A stretch of 64,000 bases of DNA from Forficula auricularia (taxonomy: Eukaryota > Arthropoda > Insecta > Dermaptera > Forficulidae). The stretch covers positions 390,437 to 454,436 of the forward strand of contig JALMQS010000819.1 of assembly GCA_024734495.1 (NCBI GenBank). The letters run 5' to 3'. Numbering within the stretch: the first letter of the stretch is position 1; every line of letters starts with the position of its first letter. Below are positions 32,660 to 43,935 of the stretch, one piece after another. The translations under genes and the position numbers were made by a program. The notes beneath the pieces were generated by a model. It was not told the DNA's origin, made no database searches, and worked only from the letters and a program-made list of their open reading frames with translations.

Positions 32660-34140
32660 ATTAAGAACTCCTTCTTTTCTTATCAACATCAATACAACGT
32701 TGATATCTCAAGTATTTCGAAAAATATAAAGTAACCCTCGGGTATGCGAGTCCGACTTGTTCATCACCGGCTTTAAATTTTCAGCACTAAGTTTGAAATA
32801 CTAAAATTCGAAAATATGAAAAAATTCATTAATATGCACAGAAAATCATCAATTATTATTAAAATAAATGATTTTATTAAACAAAATTGAAAAGCATATA
32901 GCCAATGGATTTTTTTTTCTCTTTTAATTTATTTAAAAAAATAAAATTGAATAAAAAAAATATAAATGTAGTGAAAATGAAATGGAAATTAAACTCACAT
33001 TGTATTCCTCCTATTAGGTACTAAATTATAAACTTTTTTTTGCAATTCATTATTTTCGCTTAATAGACAGCTCTATATTTGCTAATTTTTATTCAATTAT
33101 ATATAATTCATATGAAGGGACAGACAGACTCACCACCTGGACTTTTTTTGTGTTTAAGGGGGAGAGGGAAAGAGTGGGAAATGGGAATGCACAGAACGAA
33201 GAGTGGAAAATCCAGATCCCTAATGAACTTTCTCTCACCGCTACTTTCTCTATATATATCTAAATATGCTTGTTTTTGACTTGGGGGAAAAAAACGCTTG
33301 ATGAACCCGCAGCTGATAAATCATCTTTTTTTTGTTGTTTCTTTTTCTCATTGCTTTTCGAGAAACAAAATAACATTGCAAAATAATTTCAAATTAAATT
33401 CTATTTAAGTTAATTTATTCAATTTAGTTGATGTTTGTCAGATTTGCTTTTGTTACAATTTCCTGGATTTTCCTCGTTAATTTGCGGTCTATCGAATTTT
33501 TTTTCCTTTATATCTTAATTAACTCAAAGTATAAAGAAAGTGTTATATTATGTTCTCGTAAATTACTATCACTATAAGTTAAGTTAGTTTTTACACGGGT
33601 GACCCTCTCTGGGCTGTTGACATTCTTAATCTTAAGGGTGTTCGGGACTGTTTACCATTTTTATAAGAAAATTCTCACATTTTTACAATCGAATCATTGA
33701 TGTATTAAATATTTATTCCCGAAATTTGAAGTTAATCCGTCTGTCCTATTACCGAGAAATAAATGATTGAAAATTGTCCTTTTATGGAAGCTTTTGAAAG
33801 GGCTATAACTTCTATGAAAATTTTACCATTTTCAACAAGTTTATACAGGTCAATAATTCAATAGTTATGAATCAAATTATACATTTTTCTATAGATTTAA
33901 CAGTCTAGTTAATTAGTTATTCATAAATGTACAAATAAAAAGTTATTCCAGCCGACAGAATATAACAAAAACACTATTGTAGAAATCTAACTCTATTTCT
34001 TGAAATCGTTTTTGTGTTAAATAAATGTTTTTAAAACGAGAAAATTTTATCTCACTATTCTTTTTATTATTATAATATTATCAAAACAAAGATTTTTATT
34101 CGAAATTAACCTCATTATTAACCACTTTTTTTTATTAAAA
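32660..34140. other. AT-rich non-coding stretch
   Basis: A T-run-rich region without supported exons. The 66-codon frame at 33079-33279 has no recognisable domain. Confidence 0.4.
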
Positions 34141-34164
34141 AATTTAGTAGACAGAGTTGTCAGA

Positions 34165-34264
34165 CATTTAGAGAGGTTAAACAGCTGGCGGGGGACAGAG
34201 TCGAGTGGAGACGGATTGTTGCATCAAACCAGTCTTAGGACTGTATACTCAATGATGATGATGA
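34165..34264 (+). pseudogene. LINE ORF C-terminus and 3' tail, 5'-truncated
   Basis: The reading frame gives REVKQLAGDRVEWRRIVASN, then QS and a stop at 34236-34238. The LAxDRxxWRxIV ending is characteristic of the last residues of many metazoan LINE polyproteins. It is followed by a short 3' end closing in ATGATGATGATGA (34252-34264), a simple-repeat tail of the kind seen in RTE- and I-type elements. Only the extreme 3' end remains. Confidence 0.7.
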
Positions 34265-34374
34265 GTTGTCACTCTGCAGAAATACAAAATATTTTTTCGA
34301 AGATCAACCAGATAGATAAGCTCTCCCAAATTCCTTAAGCTTGATTTACACTCTGAAACCTTCTACACAAGTAT

Positions 34375-34612
34375 ATTATATATCTTCTTCAAGCAAAATA
34401 CTCGATTCCGAGAGTCTATGATTACTATGGAGATTATCCTCTACATTATAATTTTGCTAGGAAAATTTTTCACATGGGTGGTTTACTGTTGCCTTCCATG
34501 GATTAGCAAGGCTCTTTGCATTTTTGACAAAGATGAAAATTGTTCTGACTAAGGAGAGATTCGATCTTGAGAAAACTCGATATTAGTTAATGCTCTATCG
34601 GCGCTTCATATG
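34375..34612 (-). mobile_element. Ser-tRNA-type SINE family S1, copy 1
   Basis: The body block ACTCGATTCCGAGAGTCTAT, then GGAAAATTTTTCACATGGGT and GGTTTACTGTTGCC, matches 37310-37527 closely. The tRNA-like head lies at the high-coordinate end, so transcription would be on the - strand. The head here is decayed. Confidence 0.75.
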
Positions 34613-34617
34613 TACCT

Positions 34618-34642
34618 ATATATATATATATATATATATTTA
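34618..34642. repeat. TA microsatellite
   Basis: About 20 bp of alternating TA, merging into TTTATTTATA. Confidence 0.9.
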
Positions 34643-34672
34643 TTTATATTCGTTTATTCGTTATATATGTAA

Positions 34673-34902
34673 CAGTGGTATGCGGTGACATTTCAACTAG
34701 AGGATGCTATGCAATATAGAACCCTTATATTTTTTAAATGTTATTTTATTTTTTGGTCCTTTTTGTGAAATTGATCGATAAAGTCAGAATTTTTTGTTAA
34801 TTTTCAAATTTAACATTACAGTTTTTATGACAAAATACAATAGTTTTTTTGAAATTTTAGGGAAGCGCAGCATCCACAGCATCCATGGACCGCACGCCAC
34901 TG
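34673..34902. mobile_element. hAT-like MITE family M3, two-ended copy
   Basis: The ends CAGTGGTATGCGGTGACATT and TCCATGGACCGCACGCCACTG-type are inverted. Short related blocks lie at 59580-59670 (GAAATTTTAGGGACGTGCTT). No clear 8-bp duplication remains. No coding region. Confidence 0.7.
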
Positions 34903-34909
34903 ATTTATA

Positions 34910-35289
34910 TATGTTGCAGTAAAAGTCCGTTTTTTAGAAAGGACGGGTTCTTACTAGTTAAAACGAGTTTCATTGAATTACTTTGTGGCAATTAGAGTTT
35001 GGTTCAAAGGTCTAGAATCTTCATTTTTAACCTTCCGCTTCATTTAGGGTATTTATTTTCAAAAAAATTTAAACCAAAAAAATTACATCCTTTACAACAT
35101 TGCTTCTATTTTTTGACATTTTCTTATAAAATTTTTTGAAAATAAACACCCAAAATAAGGCAAAAGATCAAAAATTAAGTTTCTAGACCCTTGAACCAAA
35201 CTCAAGCAACATCATTAAACTTTAATTACCCAAAAGGTATTCAGTGAAACGCATTTTAACTAGTAAGAACCCGTTTTTACTGCAACATA
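34910..35289. mobile_element. TIR MITE family M1, copy 2
   Basis: The ends TATGTTGCAGTAAAA and TTTTACTGCAACATA are flanked by TA on both sides. It lies 7 bp after the M3 MITE. The interior carries GGTTCAAAGGTCTAGAATCT and the inverse GACCCTTGAACCAAACTC. Confidence 0.85.
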
Positions 35290-35365
35290 TAAATGTAATT
35301 TATTTGCATCAATCAGAGGGCAACCTAAATGGCTTTTCTTTATGGGGTTTTCTCTTAAATACAAG
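35283..35365 (+). repeat. Dispersed repeat family R1, copy 3
   Basis: AATTTATTTGCATCAATCAG, then AGGGCAACCTAAATGG, then TTTCTTTATGGGG, begins at the edge of M1, as in copy 2. Confidence 0.55.
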
Positions 35366-35369
35366 CTTT

Positions 35370-36480
35370 TGATTCTATGGATACATTTTTAATCTAAATT
35401 TTTAATACAATAAAAGATTTTCCCTTCTATTCGAATTATCTTTTCTAGCTCCTCTCTACAAAGTGCTCCAATGAAATTCTTTTTCCCTAACTTTTGACCT
35501 AAATGAATGTTAAATTAGTTTGATAAACTTCTTCGAACATTCTTTTGTGATTTCCAAGACTCTTCTCTCTCTTTCTTTCTCTCTTCAAGAGTTCCTATTG
35601 CGTTAATTTATTTATATTGAAGCAGCTGTCATGGGAATTCACTTAAAGAGTTATTTTTATTTAACCGGTAAATTCAATTAGTGTATAATTTGAAATTTCC
35701 TCCACGTTAGTTTAAGGGAAAAAAAATTAAGTTTATTTAAAAAAATGTGCATTTAAAAAATTATTATGTAAAATTTTTAAAAGGTAGAAGCAAAAAAAAA
35801 GTTTACCATTTTATTTTTTTGTTTCGGACTTGCTAATATAAGAGATGGGGTGCATGGGGAGCTGTCATCCACTTTCAGGTATTCATATCCGCCGTGAAAA
35901 TCTCAGCATTAATATGAAAGCTCCTGCTGCATCGCTACTTACCAAGATTTCCCTATCTGCACACAAATATACACACACACACATACTCATATTATATATA
36001 TAGCACTTTTCATTCGCGCAATTTATTCAACAGCAGACTGGTAATATCTATTTCCCCCTTCAATTTGTTATTTGCACATCATCAGCTCAACGGAGACATC
36101 GTGACGAAGAGGAGGATCATGATGTTAGATAGAAAGTCAAGTCGAGCTGATTATATAGGCGCTAGTGATTGTACTTTCGACACTAATACACTTGCTACCC
36201 TCAATTCTGGAAATAATAGCCTATCGTCCTAGAAGGGGAGATTGAAAAGAATAGGAGAGAACAAGAAGGGCTGATTCTGAGTATTACCAATAAGTCAGTA
36301 AAATAATTATCTTCGATATTTTTAATACGATATTACAAAAACATTCTGGACATTGACAAATATTTAACCATATTAAAGTATAATAGCTTTATAAACATAG
36401 CTATTAAAAACAAACATTAAAATTGTTTTTGTGAAAAGCCAAATCGTATACCCTCTTTTTAGGGTTCATTGAATATACAA
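35370..36480. other. Non-coding stretch with a less AT-rich middle
   Basis: The segment 36075-36240 (GAGGAGGATCATGATGTTAG and onward) is less AT-rich but has stops in all frames and no good splice pair. It may be regulatory or old repeat. A CA/TA tract lies at 35969-36000. Confidence 0.35.
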
Positions 36481-36484
36481 GTTA

Positions 36485-37063
36485 TACAGGGTGATGCATA
36501 AAGATCTCCCACATTTTGAAGAGGTATAAAAAATGAAAATATTTAACTAGAAAAAAAGTAAATATATTTTTGAAAAGAACATGAAATATTTTTTTTTACT
36601 GTATTTTAAACATTATATTAGACAAATTTTGTATACATATGGGCCCCCAAAAGGCCTGAAATGCAAAAACTAGCCACCAAAATTGGGAGGGAAGGTCAAA
36701 AATGAAAATTTTAGCGCTTTCTACCAAACTCAAACAAATTTTGTATACATAGTTTGGTCGAGAGGGCTAGAATTTTAATTTTTAACCCTCCCCCGATTTT
36801 GGGTGGTTAGTTTTTGCATTTTAAGCCTTCTGGAGGTCCAAAGAATAGGTATACAAAATTTGGTTGAGTTTGGTTGAAAGGGCTAGAATTTTCATTATTG
36901 ATCCCCCTTTTTTTGTTTGATATTGTTTAAAATACATTAAAAATATATATTGGTATATATTTTATGTTGTTTTCAAAAATATATTCAGTTTTCTTTCTAG
37001 TTAATTTTTTTCATTCTTCTATACCACTTCAAAATATTGGAGATCTTTATGCCCCACCCTGTA
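36485..37063. mobile_element. Tc1/mariner-like MITE family M5, copy 2
   Basis: The ends TACAGGGTGATGCATAAAGA and TCTTTATGCCCCACCCTGTA are inverted. Similarity continues for about 120 bp on each side (CACATTTTGAAGAGGTATA and its partner). It is a complete foldback element without transposase. Confidence 0.88.
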
Positions 37064-37309
37064 TTTAATTATTTTCCCCGAAATAAAATATTCTATTAAA
37101 GTTTTAATTGAATGATCATTTTGTGGAGAGAGTCGAATTTTTTAATAATCAAAAGTAAAAATATTTTTTTATCATGAGATAGATATGATGATTTTCATTA
37201 AATAGAATGAAATATATATATTTTTTAAATTAATTTACTTTAAAATGACTGTTTAGTGCATATTATTAACTTAGTCAAATACAAAGTGTATATTACTACC
37301 ACTTTTTCA

Positions 37310-37527
37310 AGTGCCATACTCGATTCCGAGCGTCGGCGATAACTATGGAGAGTATTCTCTCCATTGTAATTTTTCTTGGAGAAATTTTTCACAGGGGTGG
37401 TTTCCCATTGTCTTCCCCTGAAGGAATCAGATTATAGCCGAGCAAATATTTGCAGCGAGTCGGGATTGAAACCGCAGTAGCTTGATTAGCAATCATGCTC
37501 TTTAACCACTCGGCCAACCTGACTCAT
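37310..37527 (-). mobile_element. Ser-tRNA-type SINE family S1, copy 2
   Basis: The - strand head reads GTCAGGTTGGCCGAGTGGTT, then AAAGAGCATGATTGCTAATC, then GCGGTTTCAATCCCGACTCG. This follows the class II tRNA plan: A box TGGCCGAGTGGTTA, anticodon arm, B box GGTTTCAATCCC. The SINE body follows and ends near CTCGGAATCGAGTATGGC. Confidence 0.85.
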
Positions 37528-37689
37528 ACTACTACTACTAATACTAAGTATTTAAGAAAAATACAATCACCTGCAAAAAACGCAACTTTATTTTATTTTA
37601 TTATTATTATTAATATTTTTTTTTCTTTTGATTCTAAGTATTCATTTTCGAAAATAGATAGTAATAATTTTTACTCACTTGTCTAAAAT

Positions 37690-38270
37690 ATTGGGGTTTA
37701 GGAAGGTAGTCTGTATTTTATTCAATTATCGGCTGCGGGGACCACTACTTTCTTGACTTGAGATTGGTTAAAAAATTTAAATTTTAGGGTTTTTTGAAAA
37801 TGACTTTTTTTCCGAGTGATCAAGTCCGCATCTAAGTACATACTGGGCTAGCTTAACAGAAAATAAAAATATTTTATTGATAACATTTTTTAAAAAATCA
37901 TTATCTTTTTTTTAATATTCGGAGTCTTGATCCAAATTCTTATTAACGCTTTTCGAGTTAATTTAAAAAAAAAAAAAAAATCATTAGAATAAAGTAAGTA
38001 CTTTTAAAAAATTAAAATATAAAATTTGGCCAAAGTTATGATGCACATAATCATTACCAGATACAATAATTTTTTGAAAATAAATTAAGCTAATTTTTCA
38101 ACCATTTTATGGGAAATAAATAGAATAAAAATGTTCTTACTTTCTTTCTAACCAATTAATTAATATGAAAAATGGATCTTTTCAATTAGTAAAAGAGGAA
38201 TTCTTTCTTTTATTAATGAATAGCATTGGGAGGAAAAAATATATAGAGATGTTTTATTGAAAAATATTTT
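37690..38270. other. Non-coding stretch
   Basis: AT-rich, with an A run at 37966-37980. No element boundary or exon is seen. Confidence 0.4.
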
Positions 38271-38555
38271 ATTTAAAGTCTTTTCATTTCAGAAATGACT
38301 TCAACGAAAAAACAACAACAACAACAAAAGCTATTTATTCGTAACAAAAAAGTTGTATTAGAAATATACGAGGCTGCGAGGATAAACCAAACAAAAGAAA
38401 TTCTATATCTCTATGGTAAAATAGTTAGCAGGTGTATTAAGGTTTTCGTTTCTACGACAGGGATGAGGGATCTTTTCAATGAGTGCGTCACGTCAACTCT
38501 GCTCAGACATTAATGACTTGTCATTGCCGCTGCATTCAGGAGCCTTTCCTCGTGA

Positions 38556-38716
38556 ATAATGGCCTATCACTACCCAACTCGAGACGAGAAACACCCCCAA
38601 AAGCCACCCTTTCGCTGGCATATTCTCACCCTTCTCTAATGCACCCTTGTTTCTACCAATGAGTGGACTAACCCTTGATGTCCACCTAACCAGCGAGAGA
38701 CAAATGTATTTTTAGT
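38556..38716. repeat. Dispersed repeat family R4, copy 1
   Basis: TGGCCTATCACTACCCAACT, then GCACCCTTGTTTCTACCAAT, then CTAACCCTTGATGTCCACCT, matches 40684-40836 in direct orientation. Its moderate GC content differs from the surroundings. The open frame just upstream (38295-38513, with a short Gln run) is not supported as a gene. Confidence 0.8.
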
Positions 38717-38962
38717 TAACATTGTTACTATGGGAAAGTACTGCAATCATTTAGTAAAAAAATTGTGTGTTTTTTCAGTCTTTTCAAAATATCTCAAAAA
38801 GGACTAAAGCTATTTTAATTAAAATCAGAGATTCTAACATTGATGATGTACAAATCTTCACAATGTTATCATTGGCGTAGTTAGTAGACTATTCCTAGGG
38901 AAGGCAACCGGACAGCCTTCGATTAGAGATTCAGTAAATCTTTTGTAGAATTGACCAATTTT

Positions 38963-39174
38963 TTATTTTATTTAATGTCACCGGGAACAAAGCCCATTTA
39001 GACAGCACATAAGTAAAGTGTTAGTAGGGTTAGTGAGGGAGCCGAGTTTTCAGCAGGTATAAATTTTTATTTGCCAGCTAGGATCGAACCCCGGACCTCC
39101 ACTTCAACATCGTCATAATCGATCGATGCCGAAGCGAGGCTAGTGCGTTAGCTGACTGAGCTATCCGACTCCCC
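38963..39174 (-). mobile_element. tRNA-derived SINE with 12-bp TSD
   Basis: The - strand starts GGGGAGTCGGATAGCTCAGT, then CAGCTAACGCACTAGCCTCG, with A-box core TAGCTCAGTCAG. It reaches GGTCCGGGGTTCGATCCTAG with B-box core GGTTCGATCC. The body continues to an A-rich tail (TTAAATAAAATAAAA on the - strand). Perfect 12-bp duplications TTGACCAATTTT lie at 38951-38962 and 39175-39186. It inserted into or next to a LINE relic. Confidence 0.93.
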
Positions 39175-39189
39175 TTGACCAATTTTGGA

Positions 39190-39720
39190 AGTAACGAAAT
39201 AATTTAATTTTTAAAATCAATCAAAAACTTTTATAAAATTAAGTCAGAGGACTATTTAATTAGTGATTTTATGTGTAAAATAAATAATATTGTTGAATTC
39301 CTATGGTGTCCCTCTCATGTGGATATTCAATCTAACGAATTTGTTGAGTCTTTAGAGAAACAGGCCATCACGGATGGGGCTTAAATTGTGGCATAATTTT
39401 TGGGACTCCTCTTCAGAATCGAGTGGTTTCTATTTGCACTCTGTTATGCCCAGAATTGGATGTAAATCATGGTTTCATGACAGTCGGTTATATAGAAGGT
39501 TTATCGTTCTAATTGTAAGATTGAGAATGGGTCACGTGGCTACCCCCAGAAAAGTGTGATGTCACTCACATTTTTCTGGGGTGCTCAAAAAATACTAAAG
39601 CAATTTATCTATTTTATAAGAGATCTTCTCAAAAAATACCATTCCCTAAACCAATGAAATTAATTCTTGCTTATTTCAATCCTTACTGATATGAGCCCGA
39701 AATACAAGAGGCAATAATAA
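39190..39720 (+). pseudogene. Decayed LINE RNase H and C-terminal region
   Basis: Frames broken by stops and shifts encode VEFLWCPSHVDIQSNEFVES, then LEKQA, which matches the PSHVxIxxNExxDxLAK motif of LINE-encoded RNase H. Further on IVLIVRLRMGHVATPRK, then CDVTHIFLGCSKN, matches the LRxGHxxxxxxL...CxxxxHIxxxC tail of I/jockey-type polyproteins. The SINE at 38963-39174 sits directly upstream. Confidence 0.75.
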
Positions 39721-39799
39721 AACTACTAATAGCATCCAAACTATTTATATAAATTTTAAAATTTAAAATTTTGATATATAATTATAATTGTATGTACTT

Positions 39800-40200
39800 A
39801 AATATAAAAATGTAAATTTTATAACTCTTTAAAAGACAAAAGGAATTGGCCAAATGGATTCATTTCCGAGGTCATTAAATAATAAAAAAAAAATTTAATG
39901 AGAAATATATAAGTGATGCCTCGTAATAATGGAGTTTCAATTTTTCTTGGGGGGAAACTGCCCCCTTGCCCCTTCCCTAAATACGGCCATGAATGTTATC
40001 CAGAATGATTATTCCTCGACTGTTAGACTCGAATCAATGAATAAAATATTTCTATTTTAAGGAACACAATAATTCGCATGACGGGAACACGCGTTCATGC
40101 TTAACTTGGTTTTTCTATAAATTGACTGACAAATGAGGCTGTCGGCATCCGAGGTTTGGCTGGTGGCGACAGAGCTTAATCCAATGGCAACCAAGTTGAT
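39800..40200. other. Non-coding stretch
   Basis: No supported exon. The segment 40137-40200 is less AT-rich but has an early stop in each frame that could link to splice sites. Confidence 0.35.
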
Positions 40201-40229
40201 ATGATTGGTAATGAACAAGGGGTGGACCC

Positions 40230-40379
40230 CGATTGGAATTAGATGTAAACGTCTTTGGAATTATGTGGAATTATTTTGGAATTCATTAGATATAATGCCC
40301 CTTCATCTATTGTCTTTTACTTCGAAATGAAAGTGGAAGTGGAAGTAGGTGTACAAGATATTAGGTCGCGGTTCACCCC
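40230..40379. repeat. Relic of the 20-bp minisatellite element
   Basis: Degenerate TTTGGAATTATGTGGAATTA-type units are followed by a block (40337-40379) matching the flank of the minisatellite at 568-610 with three differences. Confidence 0.7.
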
Positions 40380-40683
40380 TCGGTAACGACAGACTAAAAT
40401 GTTGAGACGGTTCATCCACATCTTCAGCATGATCGATTCAATATGTAGATCAGCATTTTTCGAAAAGATTGATTGAAAGATCTTACATAATTCTGTTTAA
40501 GAGTTATCGTGGTTACTGTAATTCAAAAATATACACAGACAGAGAAAATTAATGCAAAAAACGTTTCCCATAATTTCGAATAAGCAAATTAAATATTAAA
40601 TTCTTTTGTTGGAATTCAACATTCAGCACGAGAGAGCGCAGGTCTATTACAAGTCACATGATGTATTTAAGTCACGCCAAATG

Positions 40684-40836
40684 ATGCCCTATCACTATAG
40701 ATACAATTCGAGGCGAGAACTATTACCATCCACCCTTTTGCTCGCATAGTCACCCCCTGTCTAATGGACCCTTGTTTCTACCAATGAGAGAGCTAACCCT
40801 TGATGTCCGTCCACCTAGGCAACGAGATACAAATGT
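40684..40836. repeat. Dispersed repeat family R4, copy 2
   Basis: Partner of 38556-38716, containing GACCCTTGTTTCTACCAATG and CTAACCCTTGATGTCCGTCC. The - strand open frame at 40815-41018 partly overlaps it and has no recognisable domain. Confidence 0.8.
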
Positions 40837-40999
40837 ATTTTTTTCTGTAGAATTAAAAAACAACAGCTGCGGCGGCGGTAAACTCGTTTCAAATTAGTGT
40901 TCACGTTAATCTTGGTCAAACAAATCGGAATTAGATCGTTGAATAAATTGAACTGAAGCCAGCCAATATTACGAACCGCGGACATGATGGCCCACCGTG

Positions 41000-42280
41000 G
41001 CTTGGCAATTAATAACAAAATGAACGTGTACCGGAAAACGGCACAAATGACAATTACATTATTAATCCCCGAATCTATATTTGTATTCTCTACATGCTAC
41101 TGTAAAATTGGCCCTACCCTAATGGTAATTGTAATATTATTATTACTTTAATAATAAAAATCATTAGTATCATGCTTATAGAGAATGATATATAAAATCT
41201 GATCATAGAATAACAGTTGCCTATTAAAGCTAATTAATTAAATTCTAGTCAGACACATCCCTCGAAATTTATTTAATTATTTTAGGTGTTTGTACCAATG
41301 GAATTTCAGATTTAGTGAATTACCAGGGGAAAATGCAAAGTTCAGTTGATCTTAAATGTATTGCAGTTATAATATCTTTTGTAAGATACCTTTGGCTTCA
41401 AAAAAGTGATAACGAAATAGTAAATTAAAATAGAAGGTTTATAAAAACATATTCTATCTCAAAAAAAATTTCGAGCTTATGAAACGAAACATCTAGCCCC
41501 GAATTCACATATGAGTAATTCGAGAAAGCCTTATATATCACGTGTATTTTTTATATTAAATTTTTTATATTAGATTAATATATGTTTTTATTTCAAAACA
41601 AATCTATTTTGGGCAAACTTCAATTATTTATTAATTACCGACATGTTTGCTTAAAAAATAATAACTTTACTTTGACTAAACTTGATAGCTTAGATTTTAT
41701 AAAGTAATTATAGAATAATAATAATAATAATAATGAGCACACTATTGAACTGAAACACTATAGTAATGATTATGTTATAATAGAGGGTTTATAAGGTCAA
41801 GTTTAATCGACTAAATATTTTATTGTTAAACGAGCGATAATGCATATATCTAAACTTGCATATTAACAAAACTTTTAAGGAAAGAACTCTGAAGAAATTG
41901 ATTTTTCTAAAATGTCGATGGTAGGATAAACCCTTGATATGGCAGGTTGCTTTAAGCTTAAAAATGAATGATAAAAGAAAAAGAAGTTAACGAAAATAAA
42001 TATGGCAAAGGAAGAGAACAATACCCCATATTGTTGTTGTTTCTTTTCTAATGAAAGAACATGTAAGTCTTTTAAGTTTGGATTGACTCTCAAACTAGAA
42101 AGAAGAGGAGGAAATTTTGCGGCTCTTTTCTGTGTCAAATATACCTGTTGAGACGTGTTTTAAAAACAGATTCATCGTTATCGTAATATCTCTTTCAAAG
42201 ACACAAATTCCATAGCTGAAATTGATTTTATTTATTATGTTCAAAAGACTGCTAAGTATATTTTCGAATGAGACAATTGA
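41000..42280. other. AT-rich non-coding stretch
   Basis: No gene is supported. The 87-codon - strand frame at 41875-42138 has no recognised domain and no splice context. Confidence 0.35.
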
Positions 42281-42293
42281 AGCATTTAATTAT

Positions 42294-42918
42294 CACTGCT
42301 CAACAAAAATTTGTATCCGTAAACCTAACAATGGATTCCAGTTGAGTTTTATACACTGACTATCATGCAATTTCGCGATTTTTTACAACAGGTCAGAGTT
42401 TTGAGATTTTATCTGTCAAAAAGACGAAAAAGGCCATTTTGACCTATTTTCGAGTCCCGTTAGATATTAAACATCAATATTTGAAATCAAAATATTTTTT
42501 TCCCGTAATAGAAAACAGCTTCCTCTTTGATTTTCAAATTACCACTTGCTTTTAGCTCAATTAGAAGCTATAACTAAAAAATTAAGAACATATGTTTTTA
42601 TCCATGTTTTTTATCTTTTATAATCCCGTAGTTTTAGTTTTTTAGTTATTACTCGAGTTCGAATTGAGCTAAAAACAAAGAGGAAATTTGAAAATCAAAA
42701 AGGAAGCTGTTTTCTATTACGTCAACAAAATATTTTGATTTCAAATATGGCTGTTTAATATCTAATGGAACTCGAAAATATGTCAAAATGGATTTTTTCG
42801 TCATTTTGACCGATAATATCTCCAAAACAAGAGCTAATCGGTGATTTTGCATTCAGCAGGTGGAAATACATAAGAATCTCTTTTTTTGAGCCTTAAACAT
42901 TTTCATTGTTGGGCAGTG
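42294..42918. mobile_element. Foldback DNA element with TTAT target duplication
   Basis: The ends CACTGCTCAACAA and TTGTTGGGCAGTG are inverted. Similarity continues inward for about 200 bp per side (GACGAAAAAGGCCATTTTGA and AAAACAGCTTCCTCTTTGAT with partners). TTAT lies immediately outside both ends (42290-42293 and 42919-42922). The 67-codon - strand frame inside is a by-product of the arm. Confidence 0.88.
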
Positions 42919-43391
42919 TTATTGATTCTATAAATGTATCTTGAATAAATGTCATCCCTATTGCAATTTTTCGCCAATGTACTTGTATTAAAAAATTTTA
43001 TTTTTGCTGTGGAGACACGAAGTTGTTTATTGTCATTATTTTTTCTTTCTTTAAACATGATAAATAAAAAGTTGTTCCTACGTTTATTAGAAACTGAATG
43101 CTCTGTTTAATCAGAATATTACAGAAAGTTTGAAAATGTGTAAAGATCTAAAAATATTACTGTAATTTTGCTAGGTATTGTGGCTTTACTTCAGACACTA
43201 ACTGGCATGTTAGATGCCTCAAAATACTAGATTTTAAAATACTTAAATAGCAACATTTGGCCACAGAATATTCCTTATTGTTCTTTAGAAAATTTTCATT
43301 TTATTTGAAAATAAATTAGAAAAAAATATAAATCAATATTTTAAATCTCACTGACAATAAAAAAAGTTATTAAAAACAAAAGCGATTCAAT

Positions 43392-43568
43392 ATGGATAAA
43401 TCAAAAGTTCCAAAATTAATTTGTTACGTATGTGAAATGAATTTGACAATAACAAAGAATTCGAGGAGAAGATGGAAAACAGACAAAGAGAGATACAAAT
43501 TAATATACAAGCATTACAACAATAATATATCTAATGAATTAAACGAGGAAATATTAATTTCCCTTTGA
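43392..43568 (+). CDS. Small ORF, 58 aa, unknown, CxxC motif
   Basis: ATG to TGA encodes MDKSKVPKLICYVCEMNLTI, then TKNSRRRWKTDKERYKLIYK and so on. CYVC near residue 12 could be half of a zinc-binding site. The middle is strongly basic and the C-terminal part is acidic. It could be a short real gene, an exon with read-through, or chance in A-rich DNA. No promoter or neighbouring exon supports it. Confidence 0.25.
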   Translation: MDKSKVPKLICYVCEMNLTITKNSRRRWKTDKERYKLIYKHYNNNISNELNEEILISL

Positions 43569-43935
43569 TGAGCTAATTTTCAATATAAAATGGATTACAG
43601 AACAATTTCAAAATATGCAATACTAATTAAAATACAATAATAAAACAACGTCGTTTTTAAAAAATGTATTTATTTTCTATTCAGCAATTAATTTTTCTAT
43701 TGAACAAAATCCATGACAATAATGAAATTCCAAAGAATTTTTTATAAAAATTCTCATGAGGCATAATAACAAAATTTTATCCCTATTTTCATTATTAAAT
43801 ATTCACTGGCTTCATTGTCTTTTTACTAATAAGCACAAAAGAATTGTGACATCAACATTGTACGCGTTGAATAGCATTTCTAGCCGCACTCATATTAAAT
43901 AGTCTATAAAGCTTTTATTTTGTGATTAATTTTAT

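Noticed and set aside
35955..35975. 14-nt micro-exon on the - strand between GTGTGCAG and GTAAGTAG
   Set aside because: Both signals exist, but such a tiny block cannot be supported without transcript data.
37430..37527. Functional tRNA-Ser gene
   Set aside because: A and B boxes are good but the acceptor arms do not pair and a SINE body shared with 34.4 kb follows.
38295..38513. 72-codon frame with a Gln run after a TTTCAG
   Set aside because: The acceptor-like site is isolated, the frame overlaps low-complexity CAA repeats, and no domain is visible.
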